A stretch of DNA of 64,000 nucleotides, taken from positions 1,255,501-1,319,500 of the forward strand of contig NZ_ASWH01000001.1 of NCBI RefSeq assembly GCF_000407545.1, given 5' to 3'. Positions 35,568 through 44,440 of this stretch are shown here, one piece after another; positions within the stretch are counted from its first letter, which is position 1, and every line of letters starts with the position of its first letter. The notes beneath the pieces were generated by a model. That model did not search any database and had not been told where the DNA came from. It saw nothing but the letters and a program-made list of their open reading frames with translations. The position numbers were made by a program, and so were the translations under genes. This stretch comes from Enterococcus gilvus ATCC BAA-350 (GTDB taxonomy: Bacteria > Bacillota > Bacilli > Lactobacillales > Enterococcaceae).

Positions 35568-35598
35568 TTGACCTTGAGCATACTCAAGGCGGTATGAT
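35568..35598 (+). promoter_or_regulatory. MerR-type promoter with a near-perfect dyad
   Basis: TTGACC (35568-35573), a 19-base spacer, TATGAT (35593-35598). The spacer holds CCTTGAGCATACTCAAGG (35572-35589), a dyad centred at the same offset from the -35 box as in the three promoters near 25.7-27.5 kb. It reads toward the 57-residue gene at 35669. Confidence 0.82.
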
Positions 35599-35668
35599 TC
35601 AATAATGATCACTAATTTATGTGGTCTGTTGGTTTGCTGCTAAAGGACTTTTTTAGGAGGTTTTATTT

Positions 35669-35842
35669 ATGTCCAAAAGAAAATTAACTGAAGCTGAAAT
35701 AGATCAATTACGAATTGAAATTGAGTTGAAAAGACTATACTATGGATCGTTTGTTTCGAATGTATTGAATGCAAGACAAGCCGAAAAGATGGCTCAGTGC
35801 GAAAGAGATAATGAATATAAAAAAACGGAGTTCAAAAAATAA
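35669..35842 (+). CDS. 57-residue protein under a MerR-type promoter
   Basis: A short charged helical protein (MSKRKLTEAEIDQLRIEIEL start, ending KKTEFKK) with a strong TTAGGAGG ribosome site and a MerR-type promoter 70 bases upstream. It has one Cys and no membrane segment. I do not recognise a family. The tight promoter and ribosome site make it a credible gene. A terminator lies at 35932. Confidence 0.65.
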   Translation: MSKRKLTEAEIDQLRIEIELKRLYYGSFVSNVLNARQAEKMAQCERDNEYKKTEFKK

Positions 35843-35931
35843 AATAAGGACTTAAGGAAATTGTTAAAATATACATAATGTATTTTTGGAGATTTTAAAG
35901 TAGAGGGTTTTAAATATTCTCTTTAAAAAAC

Positions 35932-35972
35932 AACGGATTGTTTATTATTTGAACAATCCGTTTGCTTTTTTT
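35932..35972 (+). terminator. terminator after the 57-residue gene
   Basis: AACGGATTGTT (35932-35942) pairs perfectly with AACAATCCGTT (35952-35962), then a T run. The rest of 35843-36187 shows no gene. Confidence 0.82.
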
Positions 35973-36187
35973 CTCTGGACTTGCATTGCGAGTTCAATGA
36001 TAGAAATCGAGGACCATAGGAATCTTTAGAATCTCTTCTTGAGTTCTTACAGATTGCAAATATTTTCTAATGAGAAAAATAGTAGATATCCCTTATGGAG
36101 TAATCTATTATTTCAATTTATACGATAGATAGGAAACATGTGATATAATTCTATTGGTTAATAAAAAAAATTAATTATTGGAGTTAT

Positions 36188-37411
36188 ATGATTATGAACG
36201 GAAAAAAATCTGGAAAAGTAGAAAACCAGTTAAAAATAATTGACTTGCTGAGAACGGAGGGACCTTTATCTCGCAAAGTAATTGCTGATAAATTAATTCT
36301 TACTCGTGCAAGTATCACACAGCTTACTACAGAGTTATTAAAGATGGATATTTTACTTGAGATTGGAGAGATGGAGGAAAAAGAAAATCGGGCAGGAAGA
36401 AAGGAAATACTTATTGATTTAAATAATTCTCATTGGCATCTACTTGGTCTTGACATAGAAGCCGACATGATAAGTATTGGTATTTCTACAATCGATGGAC
36501 ATACTATTGGAAGCACATCATATCCGTTTGATACTTTGCGATCGGATCAATTTGTTTTGAAAGAGTTTCTAGATTCAATAGAAGAAAATATTAATAAACT
36601 GCTTAATTCTCTAACAATATCTATGGAGAGTTTTCTTGCTTGCGGGGTTGCGATGGTTGGAAGAAAGAGCTATTACGAGCATAATCATTTGGAAATACCG
36701 CCTATTTTGAAAGATAGAAAAAAGCTTAAAAAATTTCTTCAAGTTACATTTGATATTGAAGTCTATTTAGAGAATAATGTCAGAGCTTTAGCGATGGCTG
36801 AATCATTATATTATCCATTTGCAGAAATCAATTCTTTTCTATATGTAAAAATTGGACCGGGATTAGGTAGCGCAATCGTATTTTCAGATCATCTATATCG
36901 AGGAGTTCACGGGCAAGCTGGAGAGATTGGTCGATCAATAGTGAGTGGATTTTATTCAAATTTACAGAATTCAAAGCAAGTAACTCTAGAAGAAATTATC
37001 TCTTTGGACTTCATCATTGAGGAAATTCGACCGTATTGGAATGAGTTTCAGCTACCATATTTATTTGACTTAGTAAATGGGGATATAAAAAAGCTGACAA
37101 TGCCTGGTATCTATCAAGCTTTGTTGTATAAGGAAATAATCATTGAAAAATTATTTAAACAAAAAATGAGAATACTAGCGCATCGCCTTTATGATTATAA
37201 AAATCTACTGGATTTAGAAAAAATATACCTTTTCTTTTCGACTAATGTTGCAACGATTCTCTATACTTACCTAGAGAATGAGCTGAAATTGATATCTGAA
37301 GAGTTACCAACAGTTACACAAAAAAGTTCAATTAGTAATAATGAATCTTATTTGGCCGGATATGCAGTTGCATATATTGAAGGCATGAAAAACCTATATG
37401 AGTTTAATTAA
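36188..37411 (+). CDS. ROK-family transcriptional repressor
   Basis: A 407-residue NagC/XylR-type ROK protein. The N-terminal winged helix (LSRKVIADKLILTRASITQLTTELL) is followed by a sugar-kinase-like effector domain (GLDIEADMISIGI; VKIGPGLGSAIVF; GVHGQAGEIGR). The metal-binding Cys cluster of many ROK repressors is not evident. Start may be 36188 or 36194. It lies alone, upstream of the sulfonate region, so it could control it, but a terminator and a LuxR-type gene lie between, and a sugar operon elsewhere is possible. Confidence 0.8.
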   Translation: MIMNGKKSGKVENQLKIIDLLRTEGPLSRKVIADKLILTRASITQLTTELLKMDILLEIGEMEEKENRAGRKEILIDLNNSHWHLLGLDIEADMISIGISTIDGHTIGSTSYPFDTLRSDQFVLKEFLDSIEENINKLLNSLTISMESFLACGVAMVGRKSYYEHNHLEIPPILKDRKKLKKFLQVTFDIEVYLENNVRALAMAESLYYPFAEINSFLYVKIGPGLGSAIVFSDHLYRGVHGQAGEIGRSIVSGFYSNLQNSKQVTLEEIISLDFIIEEIRPYWNEFQLPYLFDLVNGDIKKLTMPGIYQALLYKEIIIEKLFKQKMRILAHRLYDYKNLLDLEKIYLFFSTNVATILYTYLENELKLISEELPTVTQKSSISNNESYLAGYAVAYIEGMKNLYEFN

Positions 37412-37441
37412 CAGTTTTTTGTAGTGATAATTTATTCAAAG

Positions 37442-37475
37442 GAAAGTATGGTTTTTAAATCCTACTTTCTTTTTT
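37442..37475 (+). terminator. terminator after the ROK gene
   Basis: GAAAGTATGG (37442-37451) pairs with CCTACTTTC (37461-37469) with one bulge, then TTTTTT. Confidence 0.72.
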
Positions 37476-37665
37476 ACATATCTTTATCAGTTTGGCACAT
37501 ACATATTTTTTGAAACCAAATTGCCTCCCAAAAAAAATTATTTAAATTGGCGCTCATTTAGCTTAAAATATAATTGACCTCTAATTTTATTTTAATTATG
37601 GATTTAGTCCATTTTGAAAAATGGAGAGCTTGTTATCTGAAAGTATTTTTGAAGGGTGATTGTAT

Positions 37666-38769
37666 ATGGACGTAGATAAAAATGAACAAACCGATTTTTT
37701 TTCTGAGATTTCGGAATATCAGATAAATGCGCGTGAGTTTTTTAGCACCACTCTCTTAGAATACTTAGAGAAAAATTTTGGGTGGGATAGGGTGCTCATT
37801 TCTTATTACGATACAGAAGGTAGATTTCTGTCGTGGACTAATTGGGAGGGCCAGTCAGTAAATGATAAGGACCATCCTTATCGCACATTTGTTGAGGAGG
37901 ATAAGATAAAGCAACAGGTCTTCAATGAAGCTATAAAAGATCATCTTACTTATTTTGATGTTACTCCCAGATTATATAAATCAACCGATGTTCTTGGATT
38001 AGATGGGTATCAAGAGTCATCATATGTTCGCTTTATCGAAAAAAACTTTGAGCAGCATTATAGTGTAACAATGGCTTTTGGCATTAACGCCTATATTCAA
38101 GTCATTTTCTTCAAAAATTCAGCAGAAGGTGATTTCACTAAGCAAGAAATCAAGGAACTAAGAGGTATCTATGTTTATTTAGCTAACTCATATAAGAATT
38201 TTAAAAAATATGAACAATCTAAAATAATACAAACGATTCAAAATAAAATTATTGTATCGGGGGAGAAGGCGTATTTAATCACCGACGATTTTACCAATGT
38301 AATGAGTTACAGTCAGGCAGCAATTGATTATCTGAAGGATATTCTGGGCTCCACAGCGATTGATCAAATCAGTGACACAGAACCTTGTAGTTGGCTTCCT
38401 TTTTTGTTGGGAGAGGAAAAACCAAATAGTTCCACGGCTGTTAGAACAAGAATTGTTCATAATTTAGTTTTTAAAATTTACAATTATGATCAGACATACT
38501 CGAATGGTATTATCGACAGGTATCATTGGATAACTATCTCGAAAAAAGAGGAACAGAATTTTTCTAAAGAATTAAATGATAATTTACCATTAACCAAGAC
38601 TGAATTTAAAATAGCTGAATTATTGTGTAAGGGACTAACTTATAAGGACATTGCCAATAAATTAGTGATCAGTTATCATACGGTTAAGAAACATGTACAA
38701 AATATATACTGCAAATGCAAAGTAAATAGTAGATATGAGTTGTCACAACTATTTGATAGTAAAAAATAA
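37666..38769 (+). CDS. LuxR-type regulator upstream of the sulfonate operon
   Basis: A 367-residue protein with a C-terminal LuxR/GerE helix-turn-helix (LTKTEFKIAELLCKGLTYKDIANKLVISYHTVKKHV). The first 280 residues have no receiver Asp pattern and look like a sensory domain, perhaps GAF/PAS-like (residues 1-170). ATG 37666 is preferred on an AGGGTGA site over an in-frame TTG. It sits directly before the glycyl-radical operon and is a likely activator of it, sensing a sulfonate or sugar. No signal ligand can be deduced. Confidence 0.78.
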   Translation: MDVDKNEQTDFFSEISEYQINAREFFSTTLLEYLEKNFGWDRVLISYYDTEGRFLSWTNWEGQSVNDKDHPYRTFVEEDKIKQQVFNEAIKDHLTYFDVTPRLYKSTDVLGLDGYQESSYVRFIEKNFEQHYSVTMAFGINAYIQVIFFKNSAEGDFTKQEIKELRGIYVYLANSYKNFKKYEQSKIIQTIQNKIIVSGEKAYLITDDFTNVMSYSQAAIDYLKDILGSTAIDQISDTEPCSWLPFLLGEEKPNSSTAVRTRIVHNLVFKIYNYDQTYSNGIIDRYHWITISKKEEQNFSKELNDNLPLTKTEFKIAELLCKGLTYKDIANKLVISYHTVKKHVQNIYCKCKVNSRYELSQLFDSKK

Positions 38770-38790
38770 GTTACCATTATCCGATTGCAT

Positions 38791-38824
38791 AAAAGCCTAG
38801 ACAAATGTCTAAGGCTTTTTTTCA
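38791..38824 (+). terminator. terminator after the LuxR-type gene
   Basis: AAAAGCCTAGAC (38791-38802) pairs with GTCTAAGGCTTTT (38807-38819) with one bulged base, then a T run. Confidence 0.75.
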
Positions 38825-38928
38825 TGAAAATGATTCTATAATTACCATTTATATAGGGAACATTCCTTATAGATAAATAATACGAAAACCCGATATATCG
38901 TTAACTATGACTTTGTTAAAATGTGAAC

Positions 38929-38943
38929 ATAAAAGCGCTTCAC
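38929..38943 (+). promoter_or_regulatory. cre-like box before the DHPS operon
   Basis: ATAAAAGCGCTTCAC contains the AAAGCGCTT core of CcpA sites with mismatches at the edges. It lies 22 bases before the activase start, downstream of the likely promoter, where CcpA binding would repress. Confidence 0.5.
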
Positions 38944-38964
38944 TAAATAATGGAGGAAGGTAAT

Positions 38965-39918
38965 GTGTTGTCTAAACAGGGTATTGTCTTTAATATACAA
39001 CGTTTTACTCTTCACGATGGTCCTGGATTACGGACGGAAATTTTTTTGAAAGGCTGTCCGATGAGATGTGATTGGTGTGGAAATCCAGAAAGCTGGTCCA
39101 CCCAAATCGAGGTTGGTGTTTACAAGAAAAAGTGTATTTCAAAAAATAAGTGCGGTCTATGTCTGCTGACTGAAAATGATGAAAATTCCCTCACCTTTCA
39201 AAAAGGAAAGTTAGCCTCAATCGATTCAAAAATTTGTAAAAATTGTACTGCGCTTGCTAATGCCTGTCCTTCAGATGCGATTAAGCAATGGGGCGAAGAA
39301 ATGTCCGTTGATGAGTGTATGCATATTATTCGGAAGGATAAAGAGTATTATGAACGTTCCAGCGGTGGCGTTACTGTTTCTGGTGGGGAAGCATTATTGC
39401 AAAGTGATTTTGTTGCCGAGCTATTTTTCGAATGCAAAAAAGAAAATATTCAAACTTGTTTTGAGACTACGTTCTATTCAAATTGGCGAAACGTAGAGAT
39501 GCTTCTCCCAGACACCGATATATGGATATCAGATATCAAACATATGGATACTAAGATTCACCGGAAACGTACAGGAGTAGGCAATGAATTAATCTTAAAA
39601 AATTTGATCAAATTAACTGAACTTGATAGGGAGCTGATTTTGAGAATCCCAGTGATCCCGGAATTTAATGATGATATGGATAATATTGAAGCTACAGCTG
39701 ATTTTATTTTAAATAAATTGAATGGGCGCGTAAGGACACTCCAATTACTTAGTTTCATGCGTTTAGGAGTAGAAAAGTATGAGGCATTGGGGATACCTTA
39801 TGCTATGGATGGATTGAAGGTCAATAGGAAGTCTTTTCAAAAGAAAGTGGAAAAGATTGCTGAATATATGAATAGTAGGGGAATTCACTGTGTAGTAGGA
39901 ACTAAAGAGAAACAATAA
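38965..39918 (+). CDS. hpfH: glycyl-radical enzyme activase (HpfH-type)
   Basis: A 317-residue radical-SAM enzyme that would install the glycyl radical on the adjacent GRE. The SAM-cluster motif CPMRCDWC (CX3CX2C) follows the typical RFTLHDGPGLRTEIFLKG opening, and SGGEALLQ is the SAM-binding GGE motif. Activases usually insert two CX2CX2CX3C ferredoxin clusters; here the insert (CISKNKCGLC and CKNCTALANACP) keeps only part of the cysteines. GTG 38965 is chosen, 8 bases after GGAGG; the ATG at 38950 lies on the ribosome site itself. The GRE follows 28 bases later. Confidence 0.85.
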   Translation: MLSKQGIVFNIQRFTLHDGPGLRTEIFLKGCPMRCDWCGNPESWSTQIEVGVYKKKCISKNKCGLCLLTENDENSLTFQKGKLASIDSKICKNCTALANACPSDAIKQWGEEMSVDECMHIIRKDKEYYERSSGGVTVSGGEALLQSDFVAELFFECKKENIQTCFETTFYSNWRNVEMLLPDTDIWISDIKHMDTKIHRKRTGVGNELILKNLIKLTELDRELILRIPVIPEFNDDMDNIEATADFILNKLNGRVRTLQLLSFMRLGVEKYEALGIPYAMDGLKVNRKSFQKKVEKIAEYMNSRGIHCVVGTKEKQ

Positions 39919-39946
39919 TTATTAATATATTAGAGGAGGATTTTTA

Positions 39947-42427
39947 ATGAGTAGCAAGCACACAGCAGCAAGAGGGACAGAACCGTTCGACAAAATGTAT
40001 AGTTTGGGTTACCAAGTGAATCATGAAGATTGGTCACCTTTTTCACGCGTAAATCGTTTAAGACAAAAGTTTTTAGATAGACCATATGACGTGGATGTTG
40101 AACGTTTACGTCTTGTGACCGAAGCATATCAAAAACATGAAACGTGTTCTCGAAAATTGAAATGTGCGTATGCTTTTGAAAATATTTTACTGAATACAAG
40201 TTTATATATTTATGAAGATGATTTGATTGTAGGAGAAATTGCTGCACCGGCTAAAGCTTCGCCGATTTACCCTGAATTTTCTGTCAATTGGATTATTGAT
40301 GAAATATTGCATTCTCCATTCGAAGAGCGACCGAATGATCAATTTTATATTAGAAATGAGGAGGAAAGAGACGAAATTTTGGAACTTTGCTCTTGGTGGA
40401 AAGGTCAGACGATTGATGACATGGTCAATGTCAGACTTGATGAGGATCAAACTAAAGGGTCTGAAGTAGGGGAGAAAATTTTCCAAACAAATCTTTATCA
40501 CTATGCAGGAGCCGGACATCTAGCAATTGACTATGCAAAACTTATGCGAATAGGTTATGTAGGATTAATTGATGAAGCAAAACAGCGTTTAGAAAAACTC
40601 AGCAAGCGTGATCCAGAATATGCAGACAAACGAGATTTCTACGATGCTATGATTATTATGCATGAAGCAGCAAGAACATATATCAAGCGTTATGCAGAGT
40701 TAGCTGAAAAGATGGCTGAATCTGAAAAAAGTACTAAACGTAAGGAAGAACTTGAGGCAATTGCAACAAATTGCTATCAACTTGCGTTAGGAGCGCCTAA
40801 AACTTTCTGGCAAGCTTTACAATTGTTCAATATAGCAACGGCGTTAATTCAAGTTGAAAGTAATGGTCACTCTATTTCTTATGGTCGAATGGACCAATGG
40901 TTATACCCTTACTATGAAGCAGATATTGATAGTGATAAGATCACAAAAGAATTTGCACTTGAGCTTTTGGAAGTTGAGTATGTGAAGATGAATAATCCTA
41001 CGAAACTAAAAGATAAGGGAAGCATGGCGTTGCGGAATGGTCGCGGATTTGGAGGAGAAAGTTTAACAATTGGTGGTGTAGATCAATACGGTAATGACGC
41101 TACGAATGATCTGACTATGCTAATGCTTGAAGGATCTGCACACACTCGAATGATGAATCCGTGGGTTTGTGTCAGAATGCATGAAGATACTCCTTATGAA
41201 CTGCGAGTGAAAGCTACTGAGTGTATTCGAGCTGGATATGGTCATCCCAAATTATTCAACGACGCACCAACGATCAACGGTATGATGCGAAAAGGAATGT
41301 CACTTGAAGAGGCTAGAGATTATTGTGTAGTTGGATGTGTTGAAATTAGTTTACCAGGTAAGGAATATGGTTGGCATGATGCAGCCTATGTCAATACCCC
41401 AAAAATGATGGAAATGGTCGTTAATGGTGGGCGTAGCCTGAACACTGGAAAACAACTCGGACCTGACACGGGTAGTTTGGACACATATAAAAACTTTGAT
41501 GAAGTTTTGGAAAGTGTGGATCAACAATTTGAGTATTGGACAGACCAAATGTGCAGTAGTCTGAATGTGATTGATACGATTCATCGTGAGCTTAAACCGT
41601 TACCATATGTTTCTGCATTTTTTGAAGATTGCTTAGAATCAGGAAAAGATTTGACTGAGGGTGGAGCAAAATACAATGGAACGGGTCCACAAGCTAGTGG
41701 GATGGCAACTTGCGCTGACTCACTATCTTCAATCAAACAGTTAGTATTTGAAGAAAAACGATGCACTGGTGAGGAACTTTTACAGGCGGTCAAAGATAAC
41801 TGGAAGGGTCATGAAGTCTTATATTCATTAGTTAACAGTTCAAAAGTTCATCATTATGGAAACGATGACGATTATGCAGATGATCTATTTAAATATATGT
41901 TTGAATGCTACTGCAAACATGTGTCTGGTAGAAAAAATGTTCGAGGCGGTGAGTTCAGCCCTGGAGTGTATTCTGTAAATGCAAATGTAGCAATGGGAAT
42001 GAATACAAATGCCTCTGTTGATGGACGGAAAAAAGGTGAAGCAATTTCGGATAACATGGGTCCAGTTCATACGGATGCGGGATCACACGATGTAAGCGGA
42101 CCAACTGCATTAGTGAACTCATTGGCGAAAGTCGATCATAGCCTAGCTACTAATGGAACACTAATGAATTTGCGTTTTCCGCAAGAAGCTGTATCTGGAA
42201 TTGAAGGTCGCGATAATTTAATTAGTTTTATCGATGCGTACATGGCAAAGAATCCAATGCATGTTCAGTTTAATATCATGAGTTCAGAGACAATGCGTGC
42301 TGCTCAGAAGAAACCAGAGGATTACAAAGATATGTTAGTGCGCGTTGCTGGATATAGTGCATACTTTGTTGAACTTGGGAAACCATTACAAAAGGATTTG
42401 ATTCAACGTACTGAATTGAGTTTCTAA
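39947..42427 (+). CDS. hpfG: glycyl-radical dehydratase, probably DHPS dehydratase (HpfG-type)
   Basis: An 826-residue glycyl-radical enzyme. The radical Gly is residue 802 in RVAGYSAYF; the thiyl Cys464 and general-base Glu466 are in GCVEIS. The C-V-E arrangement is that of diol dehydratases and sulfonate-cleaving GREs. Because the locus also makes DHPS from sulfoquinovose and carries an iron alcohol dehydrogenase, I assign it as DHPS dehydratase, giving 3-sulfopropionaldehyde. The alternative is a DHPS sulfite-lyase (HpsG), but no sulfite-reducing genes are here. Glycerol or propanediol dehydratase is less likely in this context. The enzyme is oxygen-sensitive, so this is an anaerobic pathway. 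Ribosome site GAGGAGG. Confidence 0.82.
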   Translation: MSSKHTAARGTEPFDKMYSLGYQVNHEDWSPFSRVNRLRQKFLDRPYDVDVERLRLVTEAYQKHETCSRKLKCAYAFENILLNTSLYIYEDDLIVGEIAAPAKASPIYPEFSVNWIIDEILHSPFEERPNDQFYIRNEEERDEILELCSWWKGQTIDDMVNVRLDEDQTKGSEVGEKIFQTNLYHYAGAGHLAIDYAKLMRIGYVGLIDEAKQRLEKLSKRDPEYADKRDFYDAMIIMHEAARTYIKRYAELAEKMAESEKSTKRKEELEAIATNCYQLALGAPKTFWQALQLFNIATALIQVESNGHSISYGRMDQWLYPYYEADIDSDKITKEFALELLEVEYVKMNNPTKLKDKGSMALRNGRGFGGESLTIGGVDQYGNDATNDLTMLMLEGSAHTRMMNPWVCVRMHEDTPYELRVKATECIRAGYGHPKLFNDAPTINGMMRKGMSLEEARDYCVVGCVEISLPGKEYGWHDAAYVNTPKMMEMVVNGGRSLNTGKQLGPDTGSLDTYKNFDEVLESVDQQFEYWTDQMCSSLNVIDTIHRELKPLPYVSAFFEDCLESGKDLTEGGAKYNGTGPQASGMATCADSLSSIKQLVFEEKRCTGEELLQAVKDNWKGHEVLYSLVNSSKVHHYGNDDDYADDLFKYMFECYCKHVSGRKNVRGGEFSPGVYSVNANVAMGMNTNASVDGRKKGEAISDNMGPVHTDAGSHDVSGPTALVNSLAKVDHSLATNGTLMNLRFPQEAVSGIEGRDNLISFIDAYMAKNPMHVQFNIMSSETMRAAQKKPEDYKDMLVRVAGYSAYFVELGKPLQKDLIQRTELSF

Positions 42428-42450
42428 AAAAAGAAGAATGGGTGAAAAAA

Positions 42451-43236
42451 ATGACGTTTGAATTTTCCTTTGTCCTTGTGGCATTAATGCAAATAGTTGG
42501 TTTTTTTGTACAGGGTTGTACAGGATTTGGTTGTACTGTAATCGCAGCAGCTGTAACAAATGGTTTGTTGGGAACGGAAGCGGGAGTGCCATATGGTACT
42601 CTCATCACCCTTCCTTTCTTATATTATTTAGGCATTAAAGCATTTAAAGAAGTCTCATGGAAAGATTTAGCAAAAATCATTGGTTTGTGTATTCCGGGAA
42701 TTTTAGTGGGGAATTATTTATTTTACGCGATTAGTCCGAATATTGCCAAAATTTGTATTGGTGCGATGGTTACGCTTATTGCATCAATGAACATCTACAA
42801 ATACATTATCAAACCAAAAATATCGGGGCAAACAGAAGCTGTTGAAGAAGTTGATACGGTTGGAAAGAAAATCTTTCGGTATGGTTGTCTAATCCTTGGA
42901 GGGATAGTCCATGGAGCATTTAATATCGGGGGACCATTGATTACTGTTTACACAATTGAAGCAGTACAAGAGAAAGAAAAATTTAGAAATACTATGAACA
43001 TGGTATGGGTTGTCTTAAATACATGGAATGCTTTTTCGCAATATAGAAGTGGAGCATTTACTCCATATATGTTGAGTGCATTACTGGTGGGACTTCCAAT
43101 GGCAGCTATAGGTTTCTTTTTAGGAATGGGCTTCTTGAAGAAAATCAATCGAGAACAATTCTTACGAATCGTTTATGTTGTATTGCTCTTTGTAGGCGGC
43201 AACATGTTGGTAACAAGTATTTTATCAGTTGTGTAG
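42451..43236 (+). CDS. TauE/SafE-family sulfonate exporter
   Basis: A 261-residue membrane protein with seven to eight hydrophobic segments and the repeated family motif QGCTGFGCTV / HGAFNIGGPLI. TauE/SafE proteins export sulfite, sulfoacetate or other sulfonates. Between the GRE and its reductase, it most likely expels 3-hydroxypropanesulfonate or 3-sulfopropionate. ATG 42451 is used; an in-frame GTG at 42442 is possible. A paralogue sits in the sulfoquinovose operon at 58020. Confidence 0.82.
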   Translation: MTFEFSFVLVALMQIVGFFVQGCTGFGCTVIAAAVTNGLLGTEAGVPYGTLITLPFLYYLGIKAFKEVSWKDLAKIIGLCIPGILVGNYLFYAISPNIAKICIGAMVTLIASMNIYKYIIKPKISGQTEAVEEVDTVGKKIFRYGCLILGGIVHGAFNIGGPLITVYTIEAVQEKEKFRNTMNMVWVVLNTWNAFSQYRSGAFTPYMLSALLVGLPMAAIGFFLGMGFLKKINREQFLRIVYVVLLFVGGNMLVTSILSVV

Positions 43237-43255
43237 AAAACGGAGGAAGAGATAA

Positions 43256-44404
43256 ATGAAAGATTTTACGTTTAAAGTACCTCAGAGCATTGAATTTGGA
43301 ATGGGAAGTTTAAAAAAACTTCCAGAATTACTGAAAGAGAATAAATCAGATCATGTTTTCTTGATTTCTGATCGTGGTTTAGAAGATCTTGGAGTAGTAA
43401 AAAAAATTCAAGCTATCATTGAGGCGGGTGAGATCAAGTGTACAACTTATCTTGGGACAATTCCAAATCCAACTGTGGATGTAGTGAATGAGTCAGCAAC
43501 GCTTTATAAAGAAAGTGGTGCTACTAGTATTGTTGCTCTTGGTGGTGGTAGTTCAATGGATGTTGCAAAAACTACTGGTGTTTTAGCGACATATGGTGGG
43601 AAAATCACTGATTACGAGGGGCTCTATAAAGTTCCTGGACCAATTGTACCGATTATTGCGATTCCAACCACAGCAGGTTCGGGAAGTGAAGTAACAGCAT
43701 CAGCAGTAATTACAGATGAAGAAAGAAATTATAAGATGTCTGTAATTAGTTACGAAATGTTACCTAAATATGCTTTGCTAGATCCAGAATTAATTATGAC
43801 TGCGCCCGCATCAATTGCAGCAGCATGTGGAATAGATGCCTTAATTCATGCAATGGAGGCTTATGTGTCTAAAAATGCTTCTCCCTTTACTGATGCAATG
43901 GCAGAAAAAGCGATGAAATTGATTGGAGGAAATCTTCGCCAGTTTGTTGCAAATAGACAGGATGATGAGGCCGCATGCGCCATGATGATTGGCTCTACTT
44001 TTGCAGGAATGTCATTTGCTTGGGCAAAATTAGGTAATGTTCATGCGATGAGCCATCCGTTAAGTGCGTATTTCCATATTGCACACGGTGTAGCAAATGC
44101 CATTCTCCTTCCAACTATTTTGGAGTACAACGCTTTGGCAGATCGTGGACGCTATGAAACAATATATAATTTTATTAGCGAAAAAAAGGAAGCAGTAACT
44201 GATTTTTATCCCCAAATGTTAGTTGATGAGATAAAAAAACTTAATGCTGACTTAGGCATTCCAAATAATCTTTCTGAAATGGGGGTCACAGAAGATAAGA
44301 TTCCTGAAATGGCTGAAGATGCAATGAAAAGTCCTAACGTAGCGGTTAACCCACGATTGACAACTATCAAAGATATCATTGCCTTGTACCATAAAGCATT
44401 ATAA
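43256..44404 (+). CDS. hpfD: iron-containing alcohol dehydrogenase (3-sulfopropionaldehyde reductase, HpfD-type)
   Basis: A 382-residue group-III alcohol dehydrogenase. The NAD-binding GGGSSMDVAK motif is followed by TAGSGSEVT. Iron ligands are visible as Asp and His in GIDALIHAMEAY and the His residues of NVHAMSHPLSAYFHIAHG. It would reduce the aldehyde made by the GRE to 3-hydroxypropanesulfonate, re-oxidising NADH. This is the electron sink of the fermentation. Position 20 bases after the exporter and in the GRE operon supports this; other aldehyde substrates are chemically possible. Confidence 0.8.
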   Translation: MKDFTFKVPQSIEFGMGSLKKLPELLKENKSDHVFLISDRGLEDLGVVKKIQAIIEAGEIKCTTYLGTIPNPTVDVVNESATLYKESGATSIVALGGGSSMDVAKTTGVLATYGGKITDYEGLYKVPGPIVPIIAIPTTAGSGSEVTASAVITDEERNYKMSVISYEMLPKYALLDPELIMTAPASIAAACGIDALIHAMEAYVSKNASPFTDAMAEKAMKLIGGNLRQFVANRQDDEAACAMMIGSTFAGMSFAWAKLGNVHAMSHPLSAYFHIAHGVANAILLPTILEYNALADRGRYETIYNFISEKKEAVTDFYPQMLVDEIKKLNADLGIPNNLSEMGVTEDKIPEMAEDAMKSPNVAVNPRLTTIKDIIALYHKAL

Positions 44405-44440
44405 AAAGATTATTAATAAACTTACAGAAGGATAAAGATT

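Noticed and set aside
39947..42427. Pyruvate formate-lyase, choline lyase or HpsG-type sulfite-lyase
   Set aside because: Pyruvate formate-lyase has a Cys-Cys site, not seen here. Choline lyase partners and microcompartment genes are absent. No sulfite-reducing genes accompany it, unlike HpsG loci; HpsG cannot be fully excluded from sequence reading alone.
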